Source: Mesorhizobium amorphae CCNWGS0123 | GTDB lineage: Bacteria; Pseudomonadota; Alphaproteobacteria; Rhizobiales; Rhizobiaceae | Direction of reading: 5' to 3' | Length of the DNA: 64,000 bases | Assembly: GCF_001686985.1 (NCBI RefSeq) | Contig: NZ_CP015318.1 | Span: forward strand, 804,001 to 868,000 | Shown here: piece after piece, positions 1 through 10,189 of the stretch | How the letters are laid out: each line of letters opens with the position of its first letter | Numbering within the stretch: the first letter of the stretch is position 1 | Program-made: the position numbers and the translations under genes | The notes under the pieces: model-generated | The model's database searches: none | Told to the model about the DNA's origin: nothing | What the model saw: only the letters and a program-made list of their open reading frames with translations

Positions 1-145
1 CGCGGATCGTGCGCGGATCGACATCGATCTCAGGGCGCGGCGCCGAACCCGCCTTGGGGATGGGCACATTGGAGAAGTCGGGCGTTCCGCCCGGCCGCAC
101 CTCCGGTTCGGGAACATGGAAGCGCAACATTCCAGCATCGGCCAT
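1..145 (-). CDS. bkdA1: Branched-chain 2-oxoacid dehydrogenase E1 alpha subunit, N-terminal fragment
   Basis: Only the first 48 codons lie in the window; the gene runs off the left edge. The peptide begins MADAGMLRFHVPEPEVRPGG and continues with a TPDFSNVPIPKAG segment. This N-terminal extension (LxFHVPEPxxRPGxxPDFS...PRPxxDVDP) is characteristic of the bacterial BkdA E1-alpha subunit, which with E1-beta, E2 and E3 oxidatively decarboxylates the keto acids of Val, Leu and Ile. The ATG at 145-143 is preceded by GGAGGA about 9 nt upstream, which supports the start. The thiamine-diphosphate domain is outside the window, so the call rests on the N-terminal extension alone. Confidence 0.7.
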   Translation of the reverse strand, partial: MADAGMLRFHVPEPEVRPGGTPDFSNVPIPKAGSAPRPEIDVDPRTIR

Positions 146-792
146 GACCTTCGTCCTCCAATGTTGCCGGTGCAATACTTGCATATCTGCGCCGCCAGAC
201 CAGTGCCAATTCGTCGGGCGGGTTTGAACAGGATGCCGCTAAACTGCGTCGGCCTGGCGAGCCCGCTTCGCCGCCCGCACAAAATGACGACAAGCGGCAG
301 AAATTTCCTGTCTAACTTCGGCTGCAGCGCGCAACTTGGGACAAGGACGCGCCGGCTTTGCCGCCAGATAAGGTGTTTGGGCGGCAATAGTTGGATCCCT
401 CTCCCTCACTTTAACGCCTGCGGAGGAAGGGCGCCAAGGTCGGCTAGTTCGCGCCTTTCCTCTCCCCGGTCGATCGGGGGAGAGGTGTCGAGCGAAGCTC
501 GACGGAGTGGGGGTCGACCTGGCTCGGCCGTTGTTACTTCAAGCCGGGGCGATGCCTCGCCTTGATTAAGGCCTGTGGTGAGTTGTTAGCGGCGACGCAT
601 TTGAGGACCGCCTTCCCCCACTCCGTCGCTGCTTCGCAGCGCCACCTCTCCCCCCTCCGGAGGGAGAGGAAGGGCGCCAGGGGTGGCGAACCCCCGCGCC
701 TCTCCTCTCGCGTCGATCGGACACCCTCGTGGGGCGAGGAACCCAAGCTGGAGGCCGTTCACGCCGACCCCACACCATGCTAACCAAACCCC
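146..792. repeat. Gene-free spacer carrying an inverted pair of hairpin repeats
   Basis: No convincing gene in 647 bases. Two related repeats sit in opposite orientation at about 450-519 and 608-676. Each combines a CCTCTCCC...GGGAGAGG hairpin, a small GCGAAGC-type hairpin and a GACGGAGTGGGGG tail. A looser relative lies after holA (1847-1906 and 2035-2087). They resemble the dispersed intergenic palindromes of rhizobial chromosomes. bkdA1 and holA are divergent, so promoters for both must lie here, but I see no clear -35/-10 pair. Confidence 0.6.
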
Positions 793-1836
793 ATGGCACA
801 GAAGAAAGCATACGAGGTCGATTCCTGGCTGGCGCGCCCCGACGCCCGTATCTCGATCGTCCTGCTCTACGGTCCCGACCGCGGTCTGGTCTCCGAGCGC
901 GCGAAAGCCTTTGCCGTCAAGACCGGCCTGCCGCTCGACGATCCGTTCTCGGTGGTCCGGCTTGACGGTTCCGAGGTCGACCGCGACGAAGGCCGGCTGC
1001 TCGATGAGGCCCGCACCGTGCCGATGTTTTCCGACCGGCGCCTGCTCTGGGTGCGCAACGCCAGCGGCCAGAAGGCACTGGCCGACGACGTCAAGGCGCT
1101 GACATCGGAGCCGGCGCCGGATGCCATCATTCTCATCGAGGCAGGCGACCTCAAGAAGGGCGTCGGCCTGCGCGCCGTGGTCGAGGCGGCGGACAATGCC
1201 ATGGCCCTGCCCTGCTACGCCGACGAGGCCAGGGACATCGATACCGTCATCGACGACGAATTGCGCAAGGCCGGCATGTCGATGACGATGGAGGCCAGAC
1301 AGGCGCTGCGCCGCAACCTCGGCGGCGACCGGCTGGCCTCGCGCGGCGAGATCGAGAAGCTCTTGCTCTACGCCCACGGCCAGAAGGAGATCGGCCTCGA
1401 CGACGTCCGGGCGACGTCCGGCGATGTCTCCGGCGCCTCCTTCGACGATGCCGTCGATGCTTTACTTGAGGGCAAGGTCGGCGACTTCGACACCGCCTTC
1501 ACCCGCCACTGCCAGGCCGGCGGCCAGCCCTTTCTGGTGTTGTCCTCGGCGATGCGGCAATTGCAGGCAATGCAGTCCATGCGCGGTCAGATGGAGGCAG
1601 GCGGCCGCAACGCCGCCGCCGTGGTTGCCGCCGCCCGCCCGCCGGTTTTTTTCTCACGGCGCAAGCTGGTGGAAAAAGCGCTCGAGCGTTGGAACGTTGA
1701 AGCGCTGGGTCGTGCGTTGAATCGACTGCAGGCCGCCGTGCTGCAGACGCGGCGTCGGCCGGACCTGTCGGTAGCGCTGGCAAGGCAGGCGCTGCTTGGC
1801 ATTGCGGTGGAGAGCGCGAGGCTGGGACAACGGTAG
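793..1836 (+). CDS. holA: DNA polymerase III subunit delta
   Basis: 347 residues, the usual length for HolA. Delta is the clamp-loader subunit that opens the beta sliding clamp; it has an AAA+-like fold without a working Walker A motif, and none is seen here. The N-terminus (AYEVDSWLARPDARISIVLLYGPDRGLVSERA) and the C-terminal region with FFSRRKLVEKALERW and RPDLSVALARQALL match alphaproteobacterial HolA. In many rhizobia holA follows leuS and lptE; here it stands alone behind a repeat-rich spacer and a divergent bkdA1. The ATG at 793 gives a normal N-terminus. It converges on parB across another repeat pair. Confidence 0.93.
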   Translation: MAQKKAYEVDSWLARPDARISIVLLYGPDRGLVSERAKAFAVKTGLPLDDPFSVVRLDGSEVDRDEGRLLDEARTVPMFSDRRLLWVRNASGQKALADDVKALTSEPAPDAIILIEAGDLKKGVGLRAVVEAADNAMALPCYADEARDIDTVIDDELRKAGMSMTMEARQALRRNLGGDRLASRGEIEKLLLYAHGQKEIGLDDVRATSGDVSGASFDDAVDALLEGKVGDFDTAFTRHCQAGGQPFLVLSSAMRQLQAMQSMRGQMEAGGRNAAAVVAAARPPVFFSRRKLVEKALERWNVEALGRALNRLQAAVLQTRRRPDLSVALARQALLGIAVESARLGQR

Positions 1837-2135
1837 GTACATCTTTCCTTCTCCCCTTGTGGGAGAAGGTGGATCGGCGCGCAGCGCCGAGACGGATGAG
1901 GGGTGTTGGACGGAATGAGGCGTGGGCAGTCAGGCGCCCTGCACCCGTCCGGAATTGCGTAAAAACAAATACTTAGAGCGAGGCGTTCCTGTCACGAGCT
2001 GAACCGATTGGGACGAAGGTTTATGCCAAGCTGGAACACCCCTCATCCGTCGCCTTCGGCGACACCTTCTCCCACAAGGGGAGAAGGAAGGCCCGCGCCG
2101 GGCTTACAGCGAAATATAATTCGCCGGCTAACCGA
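1837..2135. repeat. Inverted pair of hairpin repeats between convergent holA and parB
   Basis: Two copies of a repeat face each other at about 1847-1906 and 2035-2087. The shared parts are CCTTCTCCCCTTGTGGGAGA with AGGTG, then GACGGATGAGGGGTGTT after a short variable hairpin. The CTTCTCCC...GGGAGAAG arm folds on its own, and the two copies can also pair with each other. Lying between converging genes they could stop transcription from both sides, but there is no clear T-tract. The remaining spacer shows no gene. Confidence 0.65.
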
Positions 2136-3023
<888 letters not shown>

Positions 3024-3074
3024 AAGCTGTCCAGATCGTTACGGTATCGAATCGGCGTCAAAATGGGATCGGTG

Positions 3075-3872
3075 TCAGGCGGCGCGCAGTTTGCGCTCGC
3101 GGCGGATCACTTCGGAAGCAAGCTGCAGATAGGCTTGGCTGCCCGAGCATTTGAGGTCGTAGAGGATCGCCGGCTTGCCGTAGGACGGCGCCTCGGAAAC
3201 GCGGACATTGCGCGGAATGATCGTCTCGTAGACCTTGTCGCCCATATGCTGCCGCACATCCTGCACCACCTGGTTGGCGAGGTTGTTGCGGCCGTCATAC
3301 ATGGTCAGCACGATGCCCTGGATGGTAAGATCCGGATTGATCGAGCGGCGCACCTGCTCGACCGTTTCGAGCAGCTGGCTCAAGCCTTCGAGCGCGAAGA
3401 ATTCGCATTGCAGCGGCACCAGCACCGAATCGGCTGCAGCCATCGAGTTCAGCGTCAAAAGGTTGAGCGACGGCGGGCAATCGATCAGCACATAGCCGAA
3501 AGGCGCCGCGCGCTCGGCAGCGGCGCGCAGCGCGTTGCGCAGCCTGAGCACCCGGTCCGGCGCCGAGGCGATCTCCATCTCGATGCCGAGCAGGTCGAGC
3601 GTCGACGGCACGATCGACAGGCCTGGCACCGCAGTCGGTATCGCCGCCGCTTCCAGCTCGAGCTCGCCGGTCAGCACATCATAGGACGAGACGGTGCGGT
3701 CCTTGCGATCTATGCCGAGGCCGGTGCTGGCATTGCCTTGCGGGTCGAGGTCGACGATCAGCACCTGTTCGCCGATAGCTGCCAGTGCCGTGGCCAGATT
3801 GATGGCGGTGGTGGTCTTGCCGACGCCGCCCTTCTGGTTGGCGACGGTGATGATACGCGGTCCAGTTTTCAT
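3075..3872 (-). CDS. parA: Chromosome partitioning ATPase ParA
   Basis: 265 residues from the chosen ATG. ParA is the DNA-bound ATPase whose gradient moves ParB-parS complexes. The deviant Walker A box KGGVGKTT is at residues 14-21, followed by VLIVDLDPQGNASTGLG (A' motif) and YVLIDCPPSLNLLTLNS (Walker B region). The start at 3872 leaves the usual short N-terminus before ANQKGGVGKT and a 4-nt gap after the rsmG stop; an in-frame ATG at 3893 would overlap rsmG and add seven residues. parB follows in the same direction. Confidence 0.96.
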   Translation of the reverse strand: MKTGPRIITVANQKGGVGKTTTAINLATALAAIGEQVLIVDLDPQGNASTGLGIDRKDRTVSSYDVLTGELELEAAAIPTAVPGLSIVPSTLDLLGIEMEIASAPDRVLRLRNALRAAAERAAPFGYVLIDCPPSLNLLTLNSMAAADSVLVPLQCEFFALEGLSQLLETVEQVRRSINPDLTIQGIVLTMYDGRNNLANQVVQDVRQHMGDKVYETIIPRNVRVSEAPSYGKPAILYDLKCSGSQAYLQLASEVIRRERKLRAA

Positions 3873-3876
3873 GGGT

Positions 3877-4530
3877 CTATGCCAGTAATTCATTGCGGAT
3901 CGCCGGGCGCAGATTTGACAGTTCGAGGACGACCCCTTGCGGGTCGGTCATGCTCGGATGTTCTACCAGATCGAATGCCCATCGGTGAGTGCTTTCTTCC
4001 ACCTCGGCCCGGTAATCCCGGCCTTTGTGGAACAATGCGCAAGCCCCCTTGGTCAGCCAGTGTGCCGACAGATCAAGCAGGTCCGGCAACGAGGCCAGCG
4101 CCCGTGCCGTCACGATTTCCGGAGTGGAAACAAGCGGATAGCTGTCATCGATGCGCCGCGCGATGACCCGCGCGGGCAAACCGAACTGGCCGATGACCGC
4201 TTGCAGGAACGACGCTTTCTTGCGATTGCTTTCGACCAGGTCGATCGAAGCCCCTTCGCGCTCGACAAGCAGAAACGCCAGCACCAGGCCGGGAAACCCC
4301 CCTCCTGAACCGAGGTCGACCCAGCGCTTCGCCTGGGGTGCGATTCGGCCTAGCTGCGCGCTGTCGAGGATGTGGCGACCCCAGACGTCGTCCAGCGTCG
4401 AGGGTGCGGCGAGGTTGATGCTGCGGTTCCATTTCAGGAAGAGCTGTTCGAACGCCACCAGGCGTTCGAATGTTTCACGTGAAACCGGACCAGCGGCTTC
4501 TTGCAGGCTCGTCCATGAGGCAGCGCTCAC
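3877..4530 (-). CDS. rsmG: 16S rRNA (guanine-527 N7)-methyltransferase RsmG
   Basis: 217 residues, normal for RsmG (GidB), which methylates G527 of 16S rRNA using S-adenosylmethionine. The SAM-binding loop [11 protein letters not shown] is at residues 71-81, after [10 protein letters not shown], a family hallmark. The start is GTG at 4530, overlapping the mnmG stop as GTGA, so translation is probably coupled. Residues 16-20 (VSRET) are encoded by a near-perfect parS sequence, so this stretch serves both as coding DNA and as a probable ParB site. Confidence 0.96.
   Translation of the reverse strand: MSAASWTSLQEAAGPVSRETFERLVAFEQLFLKWNRSINLAAPSTLDDVWGRHILDSAQLGRIAPQAKRWVDLGSGGGFPGLVLAFLLVEREGASIDLVESNRKKASFLQAVIGQFGLPARVIARRIDDSYPLVSTPEIVTARALASLPDLLDLSAHWLTKGACALFHKGRDYRAEVEESTHRWAFDLVEHPSMTDPQGVVLELSNLRPAIRNELLA
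4471..4486. promoter_or_regulatory. parS: parS-like centromere site inside rsmG
   Basis: TGTTTCACGTGAAACC matches the parS consensus TGTTTCACGTGAAACA at 15 of 16 positions. It encodes the VSRET residues near the RsmG N-terminus. It lies about 0.6 kb upstream of parA and roughly 9 kb from the probable oriC, where ParB-binding sites are expected. Confidence 0.88.
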
Positions 4531-6401
4531 GCGACATCTCTCTGCGCGGCGGCCTCGGCATTGCGGACATGCGCAACGATGATCGCCAGCGCCGCCGGCG
4601 TCATGCCCTCCATCCGCTGGGCATCCGCAATCGAGCGTGGCTGACGCACCAGCATCTTCTGCTTCAACTCATTGGAGAGACCGGGCACATTGGCGAAATC
4701 GACAGAAGCCGGGATCAGCCGGCTCTCTTCGTGTCGTATCTGGGCGACATCCGCTTGCTGGCGATCGAGATAGACCGAATATTTCGCCTCGGTTTCAAGA
4801 CGCTCCGCAGTCTTGGCGTCGATGTCACCAAAGCTGGGCTCGATCCGCGCCAGCCAGGCGACGTCGACGCCGGGATAGGCGAGCAACTCATAGGCGGTGC
4901 GGCGGACGCCGTCCCTGTTGATCTCAAGTCCGTGGCGCGCCGCTTCGTTGGGCGTGAAGCTAACGCCTAGCGCCAGCTCGCGGGCCTTCTTAAGGTCCAG
5001 CATGATGTCGTTAAAGCGATGCATCCGCTCTGGCGACGCAATCCCCAGCCTCTCGGCGAGCGGCGTCAGCCGCTCATCGGCATTGTCTGCCCGCAGCGAC
5101 AAGCGGAACTCGGCCCGCGAAGTGAACATGCGATAGGGCTCGGCGATGCCGCGGCTGGTCAAATCGTCGACCATCACGCCGATATAGGCCTCGGTGCGGC
5201 TCAGCACGACCGGGTCGCCGGCGGACGCATTGCGCGCCGCGTTGAGGCCGGCGAGCAGCCCCTGCGCGCCGGCTTCCTCATAGCCAGTGGTGCCGTTGAT
5301 CTGCCCGGCAAGGAACAGGCGGCCGATGCGCTTGGTTTCCAGCGTCGGCTGCAATTCGCGTGGATCGACATGGTCGTATTCGATGGCATAGCCGGGCTGC
5401 AGCATGGTCGCCCGTTCCAGCCCGGGAATCGTTTTGAGAATATCGAGTTGCACGTCTTCCGGCAGCGAGGTCGAGATGCCGTTCGGATAGACGGTGTCGT
5501 CGTCGAGGCCCTCGGGCTCGAGGAATATCTGGTGTCCCTCGCGATCGCCGAACTTGACGATTTTGTCCTCGATCGAAGGGCAGTAGCGCGGTCCAACACC
5601 TTCAATCGAGCCTGAATACATCGCGGAGCGGCCTAGATTGAGGCGAATCAACTCATGTGTCGCAGGTGTCGTGCGCGTGATACCGCAATGGATCTGCGGA
5701 TTCTGGATGGCGTCGGTCATCAGCGAGAACGGCACCGGATCCTCATCCGCGGCCTGGCTTTCTAGCGACGCCCAGTCGATGGTCCGACCATCCAGGCGCG
5801 GCGGCGTCCCGGTCTTCAGCCGCCCCAACTGGAAGCCCGCCCGGCTCATTGTCGCCGACAGGCCGATGCTTGCCTGCTCGTTCATGCGCCCGGCAACGAT
5901 CTTCTTCTCGCCGATATGGATCAGCCCACGCAAGAAGGTTCCCGTGGTCAGCACCCCCGCGCCGCAACCCAGCCTGCTTCCATCGGCCAACAGGACGGCC
6001 GATACAGCTTCATTGGCAATCTCGAAATCCAGGACCTCGCCTTCGATCACCTCGAGATTGGCTTGCTCGCGGATCGCCGCCTGCATGGCCAGCCGATAGA
6101 GCTTGCGGTCGGCCTGCGTGCGCGGGCCGCGTACAGCGGGGCCTTTGCGACGGTTGAGCAAGCGGAACTGGATGCCGGCAGCATCGGCGATGCGGCCCAT
6201 CAACCCGTCCATGGCATCGATCTCGCGCACCAGATGCCCCTTGCCGAGACCGCCGATGGCCGGGTTGCAGGACATGACGCCGATCGTGTCGAAGCGCAGC
6301 GTCACCAGCGCCGTCCGGGCGCCGGCGCGCGCGGCCGCACTGGCCGCCTCGCAACCAGCATGGCCGCCGCCCACCACAACCACATCATAGTGATCGTTCA
6401 T
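4527..6401 (-). CDS. mnmG: tRNA uridine-34 5-carboxymethylaminomethyl modification enzyme MnmG
   Basis: 624 residues, full length for MnmG (GidA). With MnmE it installs the cmnm5 group on U34 of tRNAs using FAD and methylene-tetrahydrofolate. The FAD-binding GGGHAGCEA is at residues 11-19, and the conserved CNPAIGG cysteine motif is at 45-51. [15 protein letters not shown] and the [20 protein letters not shown] signature follow, with the helical C-terminal domain that contacts MnmE and tRNA. It reads leftwards into rsmG with a GTGA overlap. Upstream is the parS-bearing spacer separating it from mnmE. Confidence 0.97.
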   Translation of the reverse strand: MNDHYDVVVVGGGHAGCEAASAAARAGARTALVTLRFDTIGVMSCNPAIGGLGKGHLVREIDAMDGLMGRIADAAGIQFRLLNRRKGPAVRGPRTQADRKLYRLAMQAAIREQANLEVIEGEVLDFEIANEAVSAVLLADGSRLGCGAGVLTTGTFLRGLIHIGEKKIVAGRMNEQASIGLSATMSRAGFQLGRLKTGTPPRLDGRTIDWASLESQAADEDPVPFSLMTDAIQNPQIHCGITRTTPATHELIRLNLGRSAMYSGSIEGVGPRYCPSIEDKIVKFGDREGHQIFLEPEGLDDDTVYPNGISTSLPEDVQLDILKTIPGLERATMLQPGYAIEYDHVDPRELQPTLETKRIGRLFLAGQINGTTGYEEAGAQGLLAGLNAARNASAGDPVVLSRTEAYIGVMVDDLTSRGIAEPYRMFTSRAEFRLSLRADNADERLTPLAERLGIASPERMHRFNDIMLDLKKARELALGVSFTPNEAARHGLEINRDGVRRTAYELLAYPGVDVAWLARIEPSFGDIDAKTAERLETEAKYSVYLDRQQADVAQIRHEESRLIPASVDFANVPGLSNELKQKMLVRQPRSIADAQRMEGMTPAALAIIVAHVRNAEAAAQRDVA

Positions 6402-6476
6402 TTTATGGTTCCAGATTCTGAAGTTGCCGGAGACATGTCCCCGAGAGCCTCCGGTGTCAAGGTTGCCAGGCGACTT

Positions 6477-6492
6477 CGTTTCACGTGAAACA
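6477..6492. promoter_or_regulatory. parS: parS-like site in the mnmE-mnmG spacer
   Basis: CGTTTCACGTGAAACA matches the parS consensus at 15 of 16 positions (first base differs). It is the first of three such sites in the 279-bp spacer and lies about 75 bp upstream of the mnmG start codon, so bound ParB could also affect mnmG transcription. Confidence 0.87.
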
Positions 6493-6520
6493 ATGGAAGC
6501 TGGATGGTAGCCCTCCGCAA

Positions 6521-6583
6521 CTTCGTCATTCTGGGGCGGAGCAGGGAGCTAAGCGACGCAGCGCAGACACAACCGTGACATCC
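6521..6583. repeat. Solo copy of the CTTCGTCATCC repeat family
   Basis: Reads CTTCGTCATTCTGGGGCGGA then a GAGCTAAGCGACGC stretch and ends near CCGTGACAT. It is a diverged relative of the 69-bp arms at 17301-17369 and 17759-17827. It sits between parS-like sites in the mnmE-mnmG spacer and holds no gene. Confidence 0.65.
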
Positions 6584-6629
6584 GAGCCGCCCAAACCGGT
6601 GAACAGGTGGATGCCACCCACGCGCGCCG

Positions 6630-6645
6630 TGTTTCACGTGAATCA
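6630..6645. promoter_or_regulatory. parS: parS-like site in the mnmE-mnmG spacer
   Basis: TGTTTCACGTGAATCA matches parS at 15 of 16 positions (T for A in the right arm). It lies 38 bp from the next site, so the pair probably forms one ParB loading zone. Confidence 0.8.
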
Positions 6646-6667
6646 CCCGCCGTCGCCGGCGGCCCAA

Positions 6668-6683
6668 TGTTTCACGTGAGTCA
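6668..6683. promoter_or_regulatory. parS: parS-like site overlapping the mnmE stop codon
   Basis: TGTTTCACGTGAGTCA matches parS at 14 of 16 positions. Its last three bases (TCA) are the complement of the mnmE TGA stop. The full inner palindrome TTTCACGTGA is kept, so binding is plausible though probably weaker. Confidence 0.7.
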
Positions 6684-8003
6684 TTTACCGATACAGAACT
6701 GCGAGAAGATGACATCGAGCAAATCCTCGACATCCACAGCGCCGACGATCCGGCCGAGCCGATCCGCAGCCAGGCGCAGCTCTTCGGCTCGCAACTCCTG
6801 TCCGTGCCCTGACAGGGCTGAGGTCAAGAACCCCCTTGTCTCAATGAGCAGTTCCACGTGCCTCAATCGCGACGGCAGGATATCGCCGGCGTTGCCGATT
6901 TCCGCAGCCGCGCGACGGCCGATCTCGTCCAGCAGATCCGCCAACCCGGTCCCGTCCGTGGTCGAAATGGCCGCATCGTAGTCCTTCGAGCGACTCGCCC
7001 GATGCTGGCCAACCAAATCGGCCTTCGTTCCGATCCGCAGCATCGGAGCGTCGGATGGCACCGTCCCCGCATCGACTGGATCGACCATATCCTCGAGCAA
7101 CAGCAACAAATCCGCACCGCGCGCCTTCGCACGGGCCTTCTCGATGCCGATCGCCTCTACCTTGCCGGGCGCCGCGCGCAATCCTGCCGTGTCCGTGATC
7201 CTGACCCGCATTCCCTTCAGGTCCAGAACGACCTCGAGCAGATCACGCGTCGTACCGGGTTCGTCCGTCACGATCGCCGCTTCGCGACGCGCCAGCGCGT
7301 TGAACAGGCTGGATTTGCCGGCATTCGGTGCGCCAAGGATGACGACCTCGAACCCGTCGCGGATGATTTCGGCGGCGCGAAAACCGTCGATGTGGTGACC
7401 GATCTCGCCGATCATCGCGCGGACATCCGACCAAACCGCATCCGAAACAGAGCCGGGCACATCGTCCTCGTCGGCAAAGTCGATCTCGGCCTCGATCATG
7501 GCGCGCGCATGGATCAGCCGCCGGCGCCAGCCTGAGTAGAGCGCGCTCTGCGTGCCCTCGGCGTTCTGCACGGCAAAGCGCCGCTGCGCTTCGGTCTCGG
7601 CATTGACAAGATCGGCGAGCGCCTCCGTCTCGACCAGATCGAGCTTGCCGTTGAGAAAGGCGCGGCGTGTGAACTCGCCGGGTTCGGCATGCCGGACGCC
7701 GTTGAAGCCGGCAATCGTCTCCAGCATTTTCATGGCTACGGCGCGACCGCCATGAACATGGAATTCGGCGACATCTTCACCGGTGAAGCTTCCAGGGCCC
7801 GGGAAAAGCAGAACCAAGCCGTTGTCGATCACCGTTCCGTCCGTCGCCCGGAATTTGCGCAAGGTCGCAACGCGGTCCTTAACCATACCGCCGGCAATTG
7901 TTTCGACAACGAATCGAGTCTGTGGACCGGAAATGCGGATAACGGCGATGCCGGCGGGCAGGCGTCCGCTGGAAAGCGCGACAATGGACTGAGCTGAAAT
8001 CAT
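6681..8003 (-). CDS. mnmE: tRNA modification GTPase MnmE
   Basis: 440 residues from the chosen ATG (MISAQSIVALSSG). MnmE is the GTPase partner of MnmG in cmnm5U34 synthesis. The N-terminal folate-binding domain contains GRLPAGIAVIRISG; the G domain has GAPNAGKSS at 224-232 (G1) and DTAGLR at 271-276 (G3). The protein ends in FCIGK, whose cysteine is the conserved C-terminal residue of the family. A longer in-frame start at 8090 would overlap the divergent YyaL-like gene and add 29 residues unlike the family. The 3' end overlaps a parS-like site. Confidence 0.96.
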   Translation of the reverse strand: MISAQSIVALSSGRLPAGIAVIRISGPQTRFVVETIAGGMVKDRVATLRKFRATDGTVIDNGLVLLFPGPGSFTGEDVAEFHVHGGRAVAMKMLETIAGFNGVRHAEPGEFTRRAFLNGKLDLVETEALADLVNAETEAQRRFAVQNAEGTQSALYSGWRRRLIHARAMIEAEIDFADEDDVPGSVSDAVWSDVRAMIGEIGHHIDGFRAAEIIRDGFEVVILGAPNAGKSSLFNALARREAAIVTDEPGTTRDLLEVVLDLKGMRVRITDTAGLRAAPGKVEAIGIEKARAKARGADLLLLLEDMVDPVDAGTVPSDAPMLRIGTKADLVGQHRASRSKDYDAAISTTDGTGLADLLDEIGRRAAAEIGNAGDILPSRLRHVELLIETRGFLTSALSGHGQELRAEELRLAADRLGRIVGAVDVEDLLDVIFSQFCIGK

Positions 8004-8073
8004 TTGCCCGCTCTGCTGAACCGCCCTAGCTTTCGATGAACCGCCCCGGCTTCCCAGCAACCGAGCTTGCCCG

Positions 8074-10092
8074 TTGACCTTACCTGCCAAAAACCTGCTG
8101 GCCGAAGAGGCCAGCCCCTATCTGCAGCAGCATAGCGGCAATCCGGTGCATTGGCGGGCCTGGTCGCCTGCAGCACTCGCCGAAGCAAAGGCCCTCGAGC
8201 GGCCGATCCTGCTGTCGATCGGCTACGCCGCCTGCCACTGGTGCCATGTCATGGCGCATGAAAGCTTCGAGAACGACACTGTGGCCGCCGTCATGAACCG
8301 CCTGTTCGTCAATATCAAGGTCGATCGCGAAGAGCGGCCCGACATCGACCAGATCTATATGGCGGCACTGCATGCGATGGGCGAGCAGGGCGGCTGGCCG
8401 CTGACCATGTTCCTGACGCCCGACGGCAAGCCGTTCTGGGGCGGCACCTATTTTCCGCGCGATGCCCGTTACGGCCGCCCGGGCTTCATCCAGGTGATGG
8501 AGGCAGTCGACAAGGCCTGGCGGGAAAAGCGAGAGAGCCTCGCGCAAAGCGCCGACGGCCTGACCAGTCATGTCGAGACCCGGCTGGCAGGCGCCCACAC
8601 CAAGGCAGTGCTCGACCGCGACACGCTCGGTGACCTCGCCGGCCGCATCGACGGCATGATCGACAGGGAATTGGGCGGGCTGCGCGGTGCGCCGAAATTC
8701 CCCAACGCTCCGTTCATGCATACGCTCTGGCTGTCCTGGCTTCGCGACGGCACCGCGTCGCACCGCGATGCCGTGCTGCTTAGCCTCGAAATGATGCTGG
8801 CCGGCGGCATTTACGACCATGTCGGCGGCGGCTTGAGCCGCTATTCGACCGATGCCGAGTGGCTGGTGCCGCATTTCGAAAAGATGCTCTACGACAATGC
8901 CCAGCTGATCCGCATGTGCAACTGGGCCTATGCCGCAACCGGAAGCGATTTGTTCCGGCTACGAATCGAAGACACGGTCGAATGGCTTCTGCGCGAAATG
9001 CGCGTCGATGGCGGCGCCTTTGCCGCCAGCCTCGATGCCGACAGCGATGGCGAGGAGGGGCTTTTCTACACCTGGAGCAGGGACGACATCAATTCCGTGC
9101 TCGGTGACGATTCTGCTTTGTTTTTCAACTACTTCATACTTTCCACCCCGCATGGCTGGGAAGGCAAACCGATCATCCACCAGACACAGGCCCAGCAAAG
9201 CCTAGGCATCGCCGATCGCGACCAGCTCGCCCCGCTGAAAGCAAAGCTGTTAGCCGCCAGGGAGCAGCGCATCAGGCCCGGTCGCGACGGCAAGGCGCTG
9301 ACCGACTGGAACGGCCTGATGATCGCGGCATTGGCCGAGGCAGGCCGCACCCTGACCCGCAGCGACTGGATCGATGCGGCGGCGCAGGCCTTCTCCCATA
9401 TAGCCGGAGCGAGCCACGAAGGCCGTCTGCCGCATTCCATGCTTGGCGCCAAGAAACTATTCCCTGCGCTGTCCAGCGACTATGCCGCGATGACCAATGC
9501 GGCGATTTCGCTGTTCGAGGCCACGGGCGATCCGAACTATGTCGAGCAAGCCAGGCATTTCGTCGCCCAGCTCGACCTTTGGCACCGGGACAGCGAAAGC
9601 ACCGGCTATTATCTGACCGCTTCGGACAGCGGCGACGTGCCGATCCGCATCCGCGGCGATGTCGACGAGGCGATCCCGTCAGCCTCCAGCCAGATCATCG
9701 AAGCCCTGGTGCGGCTGTCGTCGGCCACTGGCGACCTCGACCTTGGCGAAAAAGCCTGGACGACTGCCGAGCATGCCATGGGGAGAACCGCGCAACAGGC
9801 CTATGGCCAGGCCGGCATCGTCAACGCCTGCGCCCTGGCGCTCGAACCGCTGAAGCTGGTGGTGGTGGACAGTCCGGAGAACCCGAGCCTCGTTCCGGTC
9901 GCGAATCGAAACCCCGATCCGAGGCGGGTCGACATAGTTGTCCAGGTCGGCACGGAAGCGAATCGACCTACATTGCCGGGTGGGGTTCTGCCGCCAACCG
10001 ACAAGCCTGGCGCCTGGCTTTGCACTGGCCAGGTTTGTTTGCCGGTGGTTACGGATCCGGAGGAGTTGGAGGAGCTGTTGCGGCGGCCATAG
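8074..10092 (+). CDS. Thioredoxin-domain protein of the YyaL/spermatogenesis-associated 20 family
   Basis: 672 residues, normal for the family. The N-terminus (NLLAEEASPYLQQHSGNPV) leads into a thioredoxin-like domain with YAACHWCHVM, the CHWC motif being at residues 54-57. A long alpha/alpha-barrel region resembling N-acylglucosamine 2-epimerase and cellobiose-epimerase folds follows, with FPNAPFMHTLWLSWL and DSDGEEGLFYTWS. The physiological role of these proteins is not established. The start is a TTG at 8074, chosen because translation from it gives the conserved N-terminus and no ATG lies close. It diverges from mnmE and converges on rho. Confidence 0.85.
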   Translation: MTLPAKNLLAEEASPYLQQHSGNPVHWRAWSPAALAEAKALERPILLSIGYAACHWCHVMAHESFENDTVAAVMNRLFVNIKVDREERPDIDQIYMAALHAMGEQGGWPLTMFLTPDGKPFWGGTYFPRDARYGRPGFIQVMEAVDKAWREKRESLAQSADGLTSHVETRLAGAHTKAVLDRDTLGDLAGRIDGMIDRELGGLRGAPKFPNAPFMHTLWLSWLRDGTASHRDAVLLSLEMMLAGGIYDHVGGGLSRYSTDAEWLVPHFEKMLYDNAQLIRMCNWAYAATGSDLFRLRIEDTVEWLLREMRVDGGAFAASLDADSDGEEGLFYTWSRDDINSVLGDDSALFFNYFILSTPHGWEGKPIIHQTQAQQSLGIADRDQLAPLKAKLLAAREQRIRPGRDGKALTDWNGLMIAALAEAGRTLTRSDWIDAAAQAFSHIAGASHEGRLPHSMLGAKKLFPALSSDYAAMTNAAISLFEATGDPNYVEQARHFVAQLDLWHRDSESTGYYLTASDSGDVPIRIRGDVDEAIPSASSQIIEALVRLSSATGDLDLGEKAWTTAEHAMGRTAQQAYGQAGIVNACALALEPLKLVVVDSPENPSLVPVANRNPDPRRVDIVVQVGTEANRPTLPGGVLPPTDKPGAWLCTGQVCLPVVTDPEELEELLRRP

Positions 10093-10096
10093 GGAA

Positions 10097-10161
10097 CTTC
10101 GTCACTATGGCGGAGCTGAGGCTTTGGCATGGATCCTCGGGTCAAGCCCGAGGATGACGAA
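10097..10161. repeat. Palindromic repeat and probable bidirectional terminator between yyaL-like gene and rho
   Basis: A copy of the CTTCGTCA...GGATGACGAA repeat family. Its right half forms a perfect 9-bp stem, ATCCTCGGG (10133-10141) with CCCGAGGAT (10147-10155), around a TCAAG loop. Lying between two converging genes it could end transcription on both strands, although no long T-run follows. Confidence 0.6.
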
Positions 10162-10189
10162 AGGCGAGGGCAGGGTGCCCGCCCACCAA

